Positions 20,610-31,390 are shown, numbered from the stretch's first letter. The stretch: DNA of 64,000 bases from an uncultured Pelagibacteraceae bacterium (GCA_902582345.1 CACHRU010000002.1:145081-209080); one strand, 5' to 3'. Notes: generated by a model from the sequence alone, not told the origin. Made by a program: numbers and translations.

Positions 20610-21509
20610 ATGAGTAAAAATTTCATCGCTTTAACTTGTGCTATTTCATGTTCTTTTCTTTGGGGAACTGCTTTCATTGCACAGGACACTGGTATGGACT
20701 ATATCGGCCCCTGGACTTTCTCGGCAGCTAGATTGACATTGGGTTTTTTTGCTTTATTGCCTTTCTTTTTTATTTTTGAATTTAATAAAATTAAAAAAGA
20801 GAGACTAAATTATAAGATAATACTTGGATATATGATTTTACTCGGTTTCTTTTTAGCGAGTGGGAACATATTTCAACAAATTTCATTGTTATATACTGAT
20901 GTTGCAAACTCAGCAGTATTCACTGTATTATATGTCGTAATAGTACCAGTATTAGCTTATTTTCTTTTTTCAAAGAAAATTCATAAGTCTGTTTGGCCCT
21001 CGGTCCTGATGTGTTTGATAGGAGGGTTACTTTTAAGCGAACTAGATAATCTTAGAGTAAGGATTGGAGACTCACTAGTTGTGATTGGAGCAATTTTTTG
21101 GGCCCTTCATATTGTTTATGTTTCTAAATTTTTAAAAATTTTCAACTTTCCAATTACAATTGCAGCTTTTCAATGTTTAATTGCTTCTATATTTTCGGCG
21201 GTACCAGCTTTTTCATTTGAGTTTGTTTCGCTCAAACTTTTATCATTAGAGGCTACAGAGTTAATTTACGCTGGTGTACTTTCTAGCGGTATAGCCTTTC
21301 TCTTACAAATTATTGCTTTACAACACCTTTCCCCTGCGCCTGCGGCTATAATTTTTTCTCTTGAAGGAGTTTTTGCATCTATTGCTGCATGGATTTTACT
21401 AGATCAATATCTAAATGAATTCAAAATACTTGGAATTTTGATAATTTTATTTGCAGTTATTTTCTCTCAACTTGCGCCAATTTATGGTAAAAAAAGTTAT
21501 GAAAATTAA
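20610..21509 (+). CDS. EamA/DMT family transporter
   Basis: Ten hydrophobic segments; SCSFLWGTAFIAQ; duplicated EamA fold. Confidence 0.9.
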   Translation: MSKNFIALTCAISCSFLWGTAFIAQDTGMDYIGPWTFSAARLTLGFFALLPFFFIFEFNKIKKERLNYKIILGYMILLGFFLASGNIFQQISLLYTDVANSAVFTVLYVVIVPVLAYFLFSKKIHKSVWPSVLMCLIGGLLLSELDNLRVRIGDSLVVIGAIFWALHIVYVSKFLKIFNFPITIAAFQCLIASIFSAVPAFSFEFVSLKLLSLEATELIYAGVLSSGIAFLLQIIALQHLSPAPAAIIFSLEGVFASIAAWILLDQYLNEFKILGILIILFAVIFSQLAPIYGKKSYEN

Positions 21510-22293
21510 ACCCTGCAAAAATAATATTGGTGCAGAAATTAATATTGATTTGCTATCTACATCAAAAAAAGATGTTTATGAAATTCAGAAAGTCTTGGAT
21601 GAATTCGGTGTTATTTTTTTTAGAAATCAAAACCTAGACCCACAATCTTATATAAATTTTGCCAAAAATTTCGGGGAATTGGCAGATTATCCCATGCTTA
21701 AAGGATTGAGCAAAGAATTTTCTAAAATAACAGTTATTGAGAGAAAATCTTCTGACAAAGGACCAAGCTTTGGTGAACAATTTCATACAGACTCTAGTTA
21801 TACAAAGAAGCCTCCGCGATACACTATGTTATTAGGAAAATTAGTTCCGCCTCGAGGTCAGGGTAATACTGATTTTGCCTCACAATATTTAGCATATAAA
21901 AATTTGCCTGAAAAAATTAAAATAGAACTTGAAAATTTGAGAGCTGTATTTTCTTCTTCTGGTCCAATTTCTGTGACAAGATTAGAAAGAGAAAAAGAGA
22001 AGGGAACAGGCAAATCAAAAGACTTTCAATGTTCTCACAAAATAATTCAAAAAGTAAATAATAGAAAAACAATATATTTTAGTCCTGGGCATGTAATTGG
22101 GATTAAAGGAGTAGATCCTAAAAAATCTCGAGATTTACTTGACTTTTTAATTAATCATCAAACCAAACCTGAATTTGTTTACTCTTTTGAGTGGGAGAAA
22201 AATTCAATAGCCATGTGGGACAACAGAGCTATTTTACATCAAGCAACAGCTTATACAGGTGACAGGATAATGCACAGAATTACAATTCAATAG
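21499..22293 (+). CDS. TauD/TfdA-family Fe(II)/2-oxoglutarate dioxygenase
   Basis: FHTDSSYTKKPPRYTMLLGKLVPPRGQGNTDFASQ (HxD), WDNRAILHQATAYTGDRIMHRITI. ORF track starts at 21451; MKIKPCKNN at 21499 is preferred. Confidence 0.92.
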   Translation: MKIKPCKNNIGAEINIDLLSTSKKDVYEIQKVLDEFGVIFFRNQNLDPQSYINFAKNFGELADYPMLKGLSKEFSKITVIERKSSDKGPSFGEQFHTDSSYTKKPPRYTMLLGKLVPPRGQGNTDFASQYLAYKNLPEKIKIELENLRAVFSSSGPISVTRLEREKEKGTGKSKDFQCSHKIIQKVNNRKTIYFSPGHVIGIKGVDPKKSRDLLDFLINHQTKPEFVYSFEWEKNSIAMWDNRAILHQATAYTGDRIMHRITIQ

Positions 22294-22297
22294 GATT

Positions 22298-22675
22298 ATG
22301 GAAGAAACGAAATCAGATTTTGCAAATCATATCGGTGGAATGCTTACAAAAAAAATTGATGATAATAATTATGAATTTTATGCTGAAGTTAAAGATATAA
22401 ACTTAAATACTGGTAAAATTGCTCATGGAGGTTTTATTTGCTCTATAGCAGATACCGGTATGGGAAATGCAGCACATCAAAGAGTTGGAGATAAAAGATG
22501 TGTTACTATATCTTTAGATGTAAAATTTATATCTGCTGCTAAAAAAGGACAAAAATTAGTAGGCAAAGTAAAAATTCAAAAAAAAACCAAAACTTTAGTT
22601 TTTATTTCCTGTGAAATTAATAACTCGGAAGGTGTGGTTGCGAATGTTTCTGGTGTTTGGAAAATTCTATCTTAA
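22298..22675 (+). CDS. PaaI-type hotdog-fold thioesterase
   Basis: GKIAHGGFICSIADTGMGNAA, SLDVKFISAAKKGQKLVG. Confidence 0.85.
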   Translation: MEETKSDFANHIGGMLTKKIDDNNYEFYAEVKDINLNTGKIAHGGFICSIADTGMGNAAHQRVGDKRCVTISLDVKFISAAKKGQKLVGKVKIQKKTKTLVFISCEINNSEGVVANVSGVWKILS

Positions 22676-23124
22676 TCTGGTATAAAAATTAAGCAAAGAC
22701 CATTATTACAATATCTTTTTCCTGATGGACCTGGTCCATCATTAAAAACATGTCCATGGTGAGCTCCGCAATTAGCACAATGATATTCGATTCTTTTCAT
22801 TCCGTATGAGTAATCAATTTTAGTTTTGAACGCACCTGGTAAAGCTTCGCTAAAAGAGGGCCAGCCAGTTCCACTATCAAATTTAGATACAGACTCAAAA
22901 AGTTTAGCATTACAATTTGCACAGTGGTATGAGCCTTTTCTTTTCTCAAAGTTAAGTTCACTGGTACCTGCTCTTTCTGTTCCCTCTCCAAACATTATTT
23001 TTTTTTGTTCCTCTGTGAGATTTGGATTGATGATTTTGGGATTTCCTAAAGCGAACAATCTGTTTGAAACAAAAAAACTAAAAAAATAGAGGGATATAGT
23101 TTGTAAAAAAAGCCTTTTATTCAT
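22672..23124 (-). CDS. msrB: Peptide-methionine (R)-S-oxide reductase
   Basis: YHCANCNAKLF, FDSGTGWPSFSEAL, YHCANCGAHHGHVFNDGPGPSGKRYCNNG; N-terminal signal-like segment. Confidence 0.95.
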   Translation of the reverse strand: MNKRLFLQTISLYFFSFFVSNRLFALGNPKIINPNLTEEQKKIMFGEGTERAGTSELNFEKRKGSYHCANCNAKLFESVSKFDSGTGWPSFSEALPGAFKTKIDYSYGMKRIEYHCANCGAHHGHVFNDGPGPSGKRYCNNGLCLIFIPD

Positions 23125-23145
23125 AAGATATTCTTATTTTATTTA

Positions 23146-23298
23146 TTACTTTTCTTTTTGTCTTACTTTAACCATCCCGCAGTCTTTACATTTTATAGTC
23201 TCCGTTGATCCTGCGGCACCAAAACCATACTTTGTATCAATGATATCGTACCTATGAATTCCAATATAGCAGAACCATTTGTAAATCTGCTTTAACAT
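23146..23298 (-). CDS. 50-aa small zinc-binding protein (DUF1660-like, tentative)
   Basis: Own translation MLKQIYKWFCYIGIHRYDIIDTKYGFGAAGSTETIKCKDCGMVKVRQKEK*; C..H....CxxCG pattern; not in ORF track. Confidence 0.55.
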   Translation of the reverse strand: MLKQIYKWFCYIGIHRYDIIDTKYGFGAAGSTETIKCKDCGMVKVRQKEK

Positions 23299-23308
23299 AA
23301 ATTAGCTT

Positions 23309-25648
23309 TTATTTTCTTCTAAAATTATTATATCCAAAAATTAGTATGAGTAAAAAAGAAAATGGATAAATTATCGCTTTATTTGGTCTATCCAAATTCT
23401 CTATTTTAAATTCACTTATTACATCACCAGTTTCAACCCCTTTGTTTTTAGCTAACCCATTCCATTTTAATGTATCAACAGTTAGTCGCCCTTCTTTGTT
23501 AACCAAATTAATGCCATAATCTTCTAAATTAAAATTATTTTCAAAACTATCCTTTTCAATAATGAACAATTTATATCTATCTCCATACTCTGTTCGTCTT
23601 GTCACTTTTAAATGAACTTCTCTTTTAGGATCAAAAGTTAATGATTGAACCTCCTCAGCTTTTAAAATTTGCTCTTCAAATTTAGGATAAAACTTATCAA
23701 GAATATAACCAGGTCTAAATAAGGACATTGAAATTAAAAGGAAAACAACTATTTCATACCACTTTAATCTGTTAATAAACCACCCTTGTGTTGCTGCAGT
23801 AAAAATTAAGATGGCAGTTAAAGAAGTTACGACTATCGTCAAGGCGTGCCAAATATTTTCAACGCCGATTAATAATAGTTCAGGGTTAAAAATAAATACA
23901 ATAGGTAGAATACCCGTTCTCAAGCTGTACCAAAAAGCTTGTACTCCTGTTTTTATTGGATCTGCCTTTGATATTGCGGCCGCAGCATAGGAAGCTAGCC
24001 CTACCGGAGGTGTGACATCAGCCATTAATCCGTAATAAAAAACATATAAGTGAATTGCAATTAGTGGAAAGACATACCCTGATGCACTTCCAACTTCTAC
24101 GACTACCTGGGCCATTAGAGCCGCTACAACCAAATAGTTTGCAGTCGTGGGTAAACCCATACCTAAAATAATACAAAGCACAGCGGTCAATAAAAGAAGT
24201 GTAATAACATTCCCGCCTGAAATAGCTTCTACAATCACTATAAGATTATTGCTAAGACCAGTGGAAGCAACTGCACCAACAATAATTCCAGCGGTTGCGA
24301 TAGCTATTGCAACACTAATCATATTAAGGGCCCCTTTTTCTAATCCAGTGATAACTTTATTATATCCTTCTCGTATACCATTTAAGAAACCTTGATTTAA
24401 GCGAATAGCTGTCAAAATTTCTTTAATGAAAATAATAAAAAATAAAGATAAAATTGAATAAAATACAGCTGATGCAGCCGTCCATCGTTCGACTAATAAT
24501 AAATAAACTAGAATAAATATTGGTATCAAAAAGTGAATACCGCTTAAAAATGTTTTTCCTAATGGTGGTATTTGACTCTCCGGTAAACCTTTAATGTCTA
24601 ATTTAACTGACTCTAAATGCGATATATAAAACAAAGCTATATACGAAATTATAGCAGGTAAAAACGCATGAGTTATAACTGTAAAATATGAAATTCCAAG
24701 TAATTCTGCCATGACAAAAGCAGCTGCACCCATGATTGGTGGCATGATTTGTCCGTTAACCGACGCAGCAACTTCAATAGCTCCCGCTTTTGTAGGGGTA
24801 AGACCTGTTCTTTTCATGATAGGAATTGTAAAAGTTCCAGTAGTTACAGTGTTTGCAACCGAAGATCCTGATATTAATCCTGTCAGTCCAGAAGCTAAAA
24901 TCGCAGCTTTGGCTGGACCACCTCTCATTTTACCAACTAATGCAAAAGCTAAATTAAGAAAATATTTTCCTCCACCTGCTGCATCCAGGGTAGCTCCAAA
25001 TAAAACAAATAAAAAAATAAAACTAACCGATACACTTATTGGTATTCCAAAAATTGCCTCTCCTCCAAACCAATGATAGCCAACAAGTCTCGTTATCGAC
25101 AAACCTTGGTGGGAGATTAAATCAGGCATTTTTTGGCCAAATATTGAGAAAAGTAAAAATATCAAAGCTATAGCTACTAAGGGAATACCGATTGCTCTTC
25201 TAGTGGCCTCCAAAAGTAGTAAAATTCCAAGACTTCCAAGAATTAGTTCGTATGAAACTTTAAAACCAAATAAATCGACTGAAGCAAGTATGCCTTGCCT
25301 ATAAACCAAGCCTTCGTATTCTATTACAAGATAAAATGTAGCTAAAAGGGAAATTAAAGCTAAAGCAAAATCAAAAATATTTATAGATGAATTTCTTTTT
25401 GATTTTAAAGCTGGGTAAGCCAAAAAACAAAGACCCATACCAAATGCTAAATGAATAGCTCGTGCAGGAACATCTATAAATTTTCCAAAGTCTAATAAAA
25501 ACGGAAGAGGTGAGGCGTACCATAATTGAAATAACGACCAGGCTATTGATATAAATCCAACAAGCTTAAGATTCCAACTTTTAAGGATTCTTCTAGAACC
25601 ACCCTCCTCGTCATGTCTCTTAAAAAAACTTTCTTTCACTTGTGACAT
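23309..25648 (-). CDS. TRAP transporter fused permease (TAXI type) with C-terminal DUF3394-like region
   Basis: Long polytopic protein; GLISGSSVANTVTTGTFTIPIMKRTGLTPTKAGAIEVAASVNGQIMPPIMGAAAFVMAE and MGLPTTANYLVVAALMAQ motifs; soluble C-terminus. Confidence 0.94.
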   Translation of the reverse strand: MSQVKESFFKRHDEEGGSRRILKSWNLKLVGFISIAWSLFQLWYASPLPFLLDFGKFIDVPARAIHLAFGMGLCFLAYPALKSKRNSSINIFDFALALISLLATFYLVIEYEGLVYRQGILASVDLFGFKVSYELILGSLGILLLLEATRRAIGIPLVAIALIFLLFSIFGQKMPDLISHQGLSITRLVGYHWFGGEAIFGIPISVSVSFIFLFVLFGATLDAAGGGKYFLNLAFALVGKMRGGPAKAAILASGLTGLISGSSVANTVTTGTFTIPIMKRTGLTPTKAGAIEVAASVNGQIMPPIMGAAAFVMAELLGISYFTVITHAFLPAIISYIALFYISHLESVKLDIKGLPESQIPPLGKTFLSGIHFLIPIFILVYLLLVERWTAASAVFYSILSLFFIIFIKEILTAIRLNQGFLNGIREGYNKVITGLEKGALNMISVAIAIATAGIIVGAVASTGLSNNLIVIVEAISGGNVITLLLLTAVLCIILGMGLPTTANYLVVAALMAQVVVEVGSASGYVFPLIAIHLYVFYYGLMADVTPPVGLASYAAAAISKADPIKTGVQAFWYSLRTGILPIVFIFNPELLLIGVENIWHALTIVVTSLTAILIFTAATQGWFINRLKWYEIVVFLLISMSLFRPGYILDKFYPKFEEQILKAEEVQSLTFDPKREVHLKVTRRTEYGDRYKLFIIEKDSFENNFNLEDYGINLVNKEGRLTVDTLKWNGLAKNKGVETGDVISEFKIENLDRPNKAIIYPFSFLLILIFGYNNFRRK

Positions 25649-25660
25649 TTAGAGAACATA

Positions 25661-25692
25661 AAAAAAAAGGCCCAGTTTTGCAACTGGGCCTT
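25661..25692 (-). terminator. Intrinsic terminator between TAXI receptor gene and TRAP permease gene
   Basis: Minus strand AAGGCCCAGTT-gcaa-AACTGGGCCTT: perfect 11-bp stem, then U-tract (plus-strand A-run 25661-25668). Confidence 0.9.
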
Positions 25693-25706
25693 AAATTTTA
25701 TTAAGC

Positions 25707-26705
25707 TTACATTAAGCCTTTTTCTTTATAGTATTTAACTGCACCTGGATGTAAAGGAGCAGATAAACCATCTACAATCATTTTTTTAGGATCAAGATTA
25801 GCAAATGCTGGGTGTTGTTTTTTAAAATCGTCAAGATTTTCAAAAACTGCTTTTACAACTGCATAAACTAAATCATCTGAAACATCGGCACTTGTTACAA
25901 AAGATGCCATTACACCAAATGTTGTTACATCTTTTTTTGATGTTTTGTATGTTCCTTTTGGAATTGTAGCAAAAGCATAAAATGGATTGTCTGCAACTAA
26001 TTTTTTAACTGCATCAGTATTAAGATTAATAATACTTGCTCCACATCCATCTGTAGATTGAGCTACACCTGCATTAGGAACCCCAACCGTATAACCAAAT
26101 GCATCTATTTTTTTATCACATAGCGCACCTGATTGTTCTGATGAAGTTAATTCAGATGTAGATCCGAAATATCCAGTGTCTACTCCGTGTGATTCCATCA
26201 ATACTTCAAATGTTCCTCTTTGACCAGATCCAGGATTTCCAATGTTTACTTTTTTACCTTTAAGACTTTTCCAGTCTTTAATTCCTGATCCTTTTCTAGC
26301 TATAATCTGAAAAGGTTCTGGGTGAGCCGAAAATACCGCTCTTAACTTATCATAAGGTTTTACCTTATCGGGTCTTGTACCATTGTAGGCATGATATTGC
26401 CAATCTGACTGCGCAACACCAAACTGTAACTCACCTTGCATAATTTGACCTATATTGTAAGTCGAACCTCCAGTTGATGGAGCTGAACAACGGTAAGCTT
26501 TGTCTGTACCCTTTTTTCTTCCATGATCTGCGGATTGAATTTTTGCTACCATTTTACAAACTGCGTTTCCAACTTGGAAATAAACTCCAGTTGGTCCGCC
26601 AGTTCCTATAGAAAAGAACTCAGCTGATTTTGCAATAGTTGTAATTGGACTTGAAACAGCAAATAAAACCAATGCTGCAGAGATAGTTGATATTATTTTT
26701 TTCAT
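25707..26705 (-). CDS. TAXI-family TRAP transporter solute-binding receptor
   Basis: Signal peptide; FSIGTGGPTGVYFQVGNAVCKMV; LKGKKVNIGNPGSGQRGTFEVLM. Confidence 0.94.
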   Translation of the reverse strand: MKKIISTISAALVLFAVSSPITTIAKSAEFFSIGTGGPTGVYFQVGNAVCKMVAKIQSADHGRKKGTDKAYRCSAPSTGGSTYNIGQIMQGELQFGVAQSDWQYHAYNGTRPDKVKPYDKLRAVFSAHPEPFQIIARKGSGIKDWKSLKGKKVNIGNPGSGQRGTFEVLMESHGVDTGYFGSTSELTSSEQSGALCDKKIDAFGYTVGVPNAGVAQSTDGCGASIINLNTDAVKKLVADNPFYAFATIPKGTYKTSKKDVTTFGVMASFVTSADVSDDLVYAVVKAVFENLDDFKKQHPAFANLDPKKMIVDGLSAPLHPGAVKYYKEKGLM

Positions 26706-26771
26706 ATATCTCCTCTTGTTTATTAATACAATAATTTAACTATGGAAAAAGGTTAAGGTCAAAGGGAATCT

Positions 26772-28007
26772 TTAGAGATTTTTAGCCCAATTAGATAACT
26801 TTTGGATGCCTTCAACTACATTTGGGGCATACTTTTCGATTATTTTGTCGTCTAATAAATTTCCATTGATATTAGCTTTTAAAAACTCTGCTCCATTAAA
26901 ATCTGTATAACTCAATCTTGTAAGCATCTTTTTTGATTTAAATCCAAATTCAGAAGCAGGTAACATTGCTACACCAGTATCTTCTAATATTGTTTCGCAC
27001 AATTTTATTGAAGATTTAAATTTATTATTTAAAAACTCTGGCATTAAATAAAATGCCCCTTGAGGAGGTCTAACAAGAACTTTATTTGATTTAAGATTAT
27101 TATAAACATAGTTACCAACCGATCTTAAAATACTTGTAACTTTTTTTTTGTATTCACTATAATCACCTTTATACGCTTCTATAGCTGCAAATTGTAATGG
27201 ACTATTTACTGTCGAGTAAGACTCACTTGCTAATGTTTTAATACTCTCTAAAAAACTTGACAATTTATGTGGAACTGCAAAGAAACCTAACCTCCATCCA
27301 CCAGCACCACACCATTTACTTAAACCACCACTTATAAAAGTGCCTTGAGGATAAAATTTTGATATAGAGTCATATTTATTACAAAATGTTAGATCAGTAT
27401 AAATTTCATCCGATAAGATCAAAAGATTATGTTTTTTTGCAACTGTAGCTAGCTCTTTTAAATTCTTACAAACTGTTCCAGATGGATTGTTTGGAGAGTT
27501 TAAAATAAAAATAAGGTTTCTATTTTTTAGAGATTGTATTTTTTTTTCAAGCTGTTTTGCTGTTGGAAACCAATTGTTCTCCCTAGAAGTTTCAATCCAG
27601 TGAACTTTGTTCCTTCCGATTATAGCTTGGGGTTCATATGAAACCCAGCTAGGAGCTGATAAAATAATTTCTCCATCAAATGCAACGTGCATTAATAACA
27701 TTGCCTCTTTTGAACCAGGTGTAATTATAATATTTTCTTTGGAATAATTAACCCCAGTTTTTTTTTCAAGATATTTTGAAATTGCATCTCTTAAGTCGTT
27801 AAGTCCTTGCATTGGTAAATATTCTTTTCTGTGAGCATTATTTTTAAGTGCACCTACTATTTGCTCAGGAACTGGGAAAGGAGATTGACCAAATCCAAAT
27901 TGATAAACTTTTTTACCTTGTTTGATTAGCTCTTTACACTTTTCGTTTATAACTAAGGTGGCTGACGGTTTTAGCTTTGCGACGTTTTTCTTAGTAAGGT
28001 TTTTCAT
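26772..28007 (-). CDS. Class I/II PLP-dependent aminotransferase
   Basis: ILNSPNNPSGTVCKNLKEL, ILSDEIYTDLTF, FISGGLSKWCGAGGWRLGFFAVP. Confidence 0.9.
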   Translation of the reverse strand: MKNLTKKNVAKLKPSATLVINEKCKELIKQGKKVYQFGFGQSPFPVPEQIVGALKNNAHRKEYLPMQGLNDLRDAISKYLEKKTGVNYSKENIIITPGSKEAMLLMHVAFDGEIILSAPSWVSYEPQAIIGRNKVHWIETSRENNWFPTAKQLEKKIQSLKNRNLIFILNSPNNPSGTVCKNLKELATVAKKHNLLILSDEIYTDLTFCNKYDSISKFYPQGTFISGGLSKWCGAGGWRLGFFAVPHKLSSFLESIKTLASESYSTVNSPLQFAAIEAYKGDYSEYKKKVTSILRSVGNYVYNNLKSNKVLVRPPQGAFYLMPEFLNNKFKSSIKLCETILEDTGVAMLPASEFGFKSKKMLTRLSYTDFNGAEFLKANINGNLLDDKIIEKYAPNVVEGIQKLSNWAKNL

Positions 28008-28180
28008 AATAACTTTTTTTAAAAAAAAGCTATTTCTCTCTATACGGGGACTTAGGGTTTTAAGTCAATTCAATTCTTTAAAATTAGAACATTTGACAAA
28101 TTGATTCGGTCATGTTTTAATCTTATTTTGTTCTCAACCGATATCTATATATAGTGTAAAAAAAAAATTCGAACACAATT

Positions 28181-30646
28181 ATGATTAAATCCTCTAAAAA
28201 AGTAGTCGCTCTTCTGGGGCCCACAAATACCGGCAAGACACATGATGCCATTGAAAAAATGTTAGAGTTTAACTCTGGCATATTTGGCTTGCCACTTAGA
28301 CTTCTAGCTCGTGAGGTTTATGATAAATGTGTTAAAAAAATTGGTATTGATAAAGTGGCTCTGATCACTGGGGAAGAAAAGATAATCCCAAGCAGCGCAT
28401 GTTTTTTTATTTGTACGGTAGAGTCAATGCCAAAAGATAAAATTGTGGATTTTGTAGCGGTAGATGAAATTCAAATGTGTGCGGATAAAGAAAGAGGACA
28501 CATTTTTACTGACAGATTGCTTAACTTCAGAGGAGAAGTTATGACAATGTTTTTAGGCTCACAAATAATGAAAGGCATAATTTCCCAACTGGTTGATAAT
28601 GTCGAATTTTTAAAAAAGGAAAGATTTTCAAAACTAACATACTCTGGATACAAAAAAATTTCTAGATTAGATCAAAAAACTGCGATTATCGCTTTTTCAA
28701 TCGAAGAAGTTTACGCAATTGCAGAATTAGTCAGAAGACAAAAAGGTGGGGCGGCTGTAATAATGGGTTCATTAAGTCCTAAAACCCGAAATTCACAAGT
28801 TGATTTATATCAATCTGGGGATGTTGATTACCTTGTTGCAACAGATGCAATAGGAATGGGGTTGAATATGGATATAGATAATATCTATTTTTCCAACCTA
28901 AAAAAGTTTGATGGAAAAAAAACAAGACGATTAAATCTTATTGAAATTTCACAAATAGCTGGAAGAGCTGGAAGATACAAAAATAATGGAACTTTTGGAA
29001 CAACAGGGGAATGCGGCAATCTTAACTCTGATGAAATTGAAGTAATTGAAAATCATAATCTACCAGAGAATAAATTAATTTATTGGAGAAATTCAGAATT
29101 AGATTTTTCAAATCCAGCAAAACTCATATCATCCTTGGAAGCTAAACCAAGATTTAAAAATCTTCTAAGGACTTCAGATTCAAAGGATGAGAGCGTGTTA
29201 AGATTTTTACTCAAAAAATCAGATCAAAACATTCTTTATTCAAAAAACTTAGAATTGTTATGGGAATGCTGTCAAATCCCTGACTTCGAAAAAAAAGCTT
29301 ATGGTCAACATACAAATATCGTAGATAAAGTTTATATGTTTTTATCAACTAGAAAAAAAAGAATTCCAAATGATTATATGAAAGAACAGTTGAAGGGTTT
29401 GAATAAAAAACATGGTAATATAGATGTACTTGCAAACAGGATATCTAATGTAAGAACATGGTCATACGTTGCAAATAAGAAAAATTGGGTTGAAAATTCT
29501 GATTACTGGATACAATTAACCAAAAAAATTGAAGACGACCTTTCCGATAAACTTCACGAAGAATTAACAAGAAGTTTTATTGATAAAAAAATAAGTATGT
29601 TATCAAAAAGTTTAAAACAAGATTTGATATTAAAAACTGAGATTAAGGAAAATGATAAAATTCTTATAGATAATCAATATATAGGTACTCTTAAAGGATT
29701 AAAATTTCATGTTGAGTTCACTTCTAGAACTCTTGATACAGATATTAAATCTATCAAAAAAGCAGCAAGAAAAGGTATACACGAAGAGTTAATCAAAAGA
29801 GTTAAATTGATAATTTCTGAAAAGGATATCGTATTAAGTCAAGATAATAAAATATTATGGAAAGATAATCCTATAGCAAAAATCACAAAAGGCTCAAATT
29901 ATTTAAAACCAAATGTTGAGATTATTTCAGATGATAGCCTTGAAAATTCATCTAAAGAAAACCTGGAAACTTTTCTTAAATCGTGGCTAAACAATTTTAT
30001 TCATTCAACACTAGGGGACTTACTTAATTTAACCAAATTAAAGCTGAACAACCAGTATCTTAGAGCATTAGCATTTCAACTTTATGAGAGAAATGGAGTA
30101 ATTAAAAGAAAAGAAATTGAAAATATTATTAAAAAGATTCCTAAAGAAGAAAGGAAAAAACTTTATGGAATGGGTATTAAATTAGGAAGATATCACGTCT
30201 ACTTACCTAAGATGTTTAAACCAAAGTCTGTAGGATTGAGGGTCGGATTATGGAAATTATTCAATGATCAAAACACTTATGCTGAAATTCCAAAATTTGG
30301 GCTTAATTTTATCATAAATAAAAAATATGATAAAAAATTCCTTTTATTATGTGGTTTTGAAAATTTTAAAGAGTTTTTTGTAAGAATTGATATTTTAGAA
30401 AAATTATTTATAAGCATTATTGAGAAAAGTAATAATCGAAGGTTTAAAGTAACAACAGAAATGATGAATTTATTGGGTTGTAGTAAAGATAATTTTCATA
30501 AATTAATGAGTTTTATGAATTATAAAAAATTAAAAGATGAGGACACTTACGAATTTAAAGGAGAAAGAGAGAAAAAAATAAAGGTTTTTAATAAAATAAA
30601 AACAACTAACCCATTCAAAAAACTTTTATCTTTAAATATAAAATAA
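28181..30646 (+). CDS. SUV3-like superfamily 2 RNA/DNA helicase
   Basis: LLGPTNTGKTHDAIEKML (Walker A), AVDEIQMCADKERGHIFTDRLL, ATDAIGMGLNMDIDNIYFSNLKKFDG, EISQIAGRAGRY. Confidence 0.92.
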   Translation: MIKSSKKVVALLGPTNTGKTHDAIEKMLEFNSGIFGLPLRLLAREVYDKCVKKIGIDKVALITGEEKIIPSSACFFICTVESMPKDKIVDFVAVDEIQMCADKERGHIFTDRLLNFRGEVMTMFLGSQIMKGIISQLVDNVEFLKKERFSKLTYSGYKKISRLDQKTAIIAFSIEEVYAIAELVRRQKGGAAVIMGSLSPKTRNSQVDLYQSGDVDYLVATDAIGMGLNMDIDNIYFSNLKKFDGKKTRRLNLIEISQIAGRAGRYKNNGTFGTTGECGNLNSDEIEVIENHNLPENKLIYWRNSELDFSNPAKLISSLEAKPRFKNLLRTSDSKDESVLRFLLKKSDQNILYSKNLELLWECCQIPDFEKKAYGQHTNIVDKVYMFLSTRKKRIPNDYMKEQLKGLNKKHGNIDVLANRISNVRTWSYVANKKNWVENSDYWIQLTKKIEDDLSDKLHEELTRSFIDKKISMLSKSLKQDLILKTEIKENDKILIDNQYIGTLKGLKFHVEFTSRTLDTDIKSIKKAARKGIHEELIKRVKLIISEKDIVLSQDNKILWKDNPIAKITKGSNYLKPNVEIISDDSLENSSKENLETFLKSWLNNFIHSTLGDLLNLTKLKLNNQYLRALAFQLYERNGVIKRKEIENIIKKIPKEERKKLYGMGIKLGRYHVYLPKMFKPKSVGLRVGLWKLFNDQNTYAEIPKFGLNFIINKKYDKKFLLLCGFENFKEFFVRIDILEKLFISIIEKSNNRRFKVTTEMMNLLGCSKDNFHKLMSFMNYKKLKDEDTYEFKGEREKKIKVFNKIKTTNPFKKLLSLNIK

Positions 30647-30650
30647 TTTT

Positions 30651-31043
30651 ATGGATAAGAAAATAAAAGAACAGGATTTAACAGGAATTGTGGCTTTGTT
30701 GGTACACGCGGCAAAAATTGATGAAAAATACACTGAGCAGGAAAAATCAATGTTAAAAAGTTTTATTAATTCATTAACCGACAATTCAAATGAAATAGAT
30801 AAAATTTTATCTAAAGCTGAAAATTTAGAGGAAAATTCAAACCAATTGTTAGAATTTACTAATATAATTAAAAAAAAAGATGTAGAATTTAAATCAAAAG
30901 TTATAAAAGAACTCTGGAAGATTATAATTTCAGATAAAAAGTTAGACGAATATGAAAGCAATTTAATGAGAAGAATTTGCGGTTTAATTTATTTTCCAGA
31001 TAAATTAAGCGCGGAGATAAAATTACAATTAACAAACAAATAA
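30651..31043 (+). CDS. TerB-like domain protein
   Basis: [39 protein letters not shown]...[17 protein letters not shown]; TerB-like acidic helical pattern. Confidence 0.65.
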   Translation: MDKKIKEQDLTGIVALLVHAAKIDEKYTEQEKSMLKSFINSLTDNSNEIDKILSKAENLEENSNQLLEFTNIIKKKDVEFKSKVIKELWKIIISDKKLDEYESNLMRRICGLIYFPDKLSAEIKLQLTNK

Positions 31044-31045
31044 TT

Positions 31046-31390
31046 ATGACATATATTGTAAAAGACGAATGTATAAAATGTAAACTTACTGATTGTGTTG
31101 AGGTCTGCCCTGTAGACTGCTTTTACGAAGGTGAGAACATGCTAGTAATTAATCCTGATGAATGTATAGATTGTGGAGTGTGCGAACCAGAGTGCCCTAT
31201 CGATGCTATTGTATCTGATAATGAGTATAATGAAGAGGATAAAGATAAATGGCTATTGATTAATAAAAAATTTTCTAATATATGGCCTAACATAACAAAA
31301 AAGAAAGAGCCTATGCAAGAACATGAAAAATTTAGAGAAATTAAAAATAAGCATGAAAAACACTTTTCAGAAAAACCGGGAAATCAATAA
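31046..31390 (+). CDS. fdxA: 7Fe-type ferredoxin
   Basis: [53 protein letters not shown]. Confidence 0.96.
   Translation: MTYIVKDECIKCKLTDCVEVCPVDCFYEGENMLVINPDECIDCGVCEPECPIDAIVSDNEYNEEDKDKWLLINKKFSNIWPNITKKKEPMQEHEKFREIKNKHEKHFSEKPGNQ

Noticed and set aside
23309-23700. Soluble C-terminal domain of TRAP permease as a novel fusion
   Set aside because: A C-terminal domain of this kind (DUF3394) is already known on TAXI-type fused TRAP permeases.
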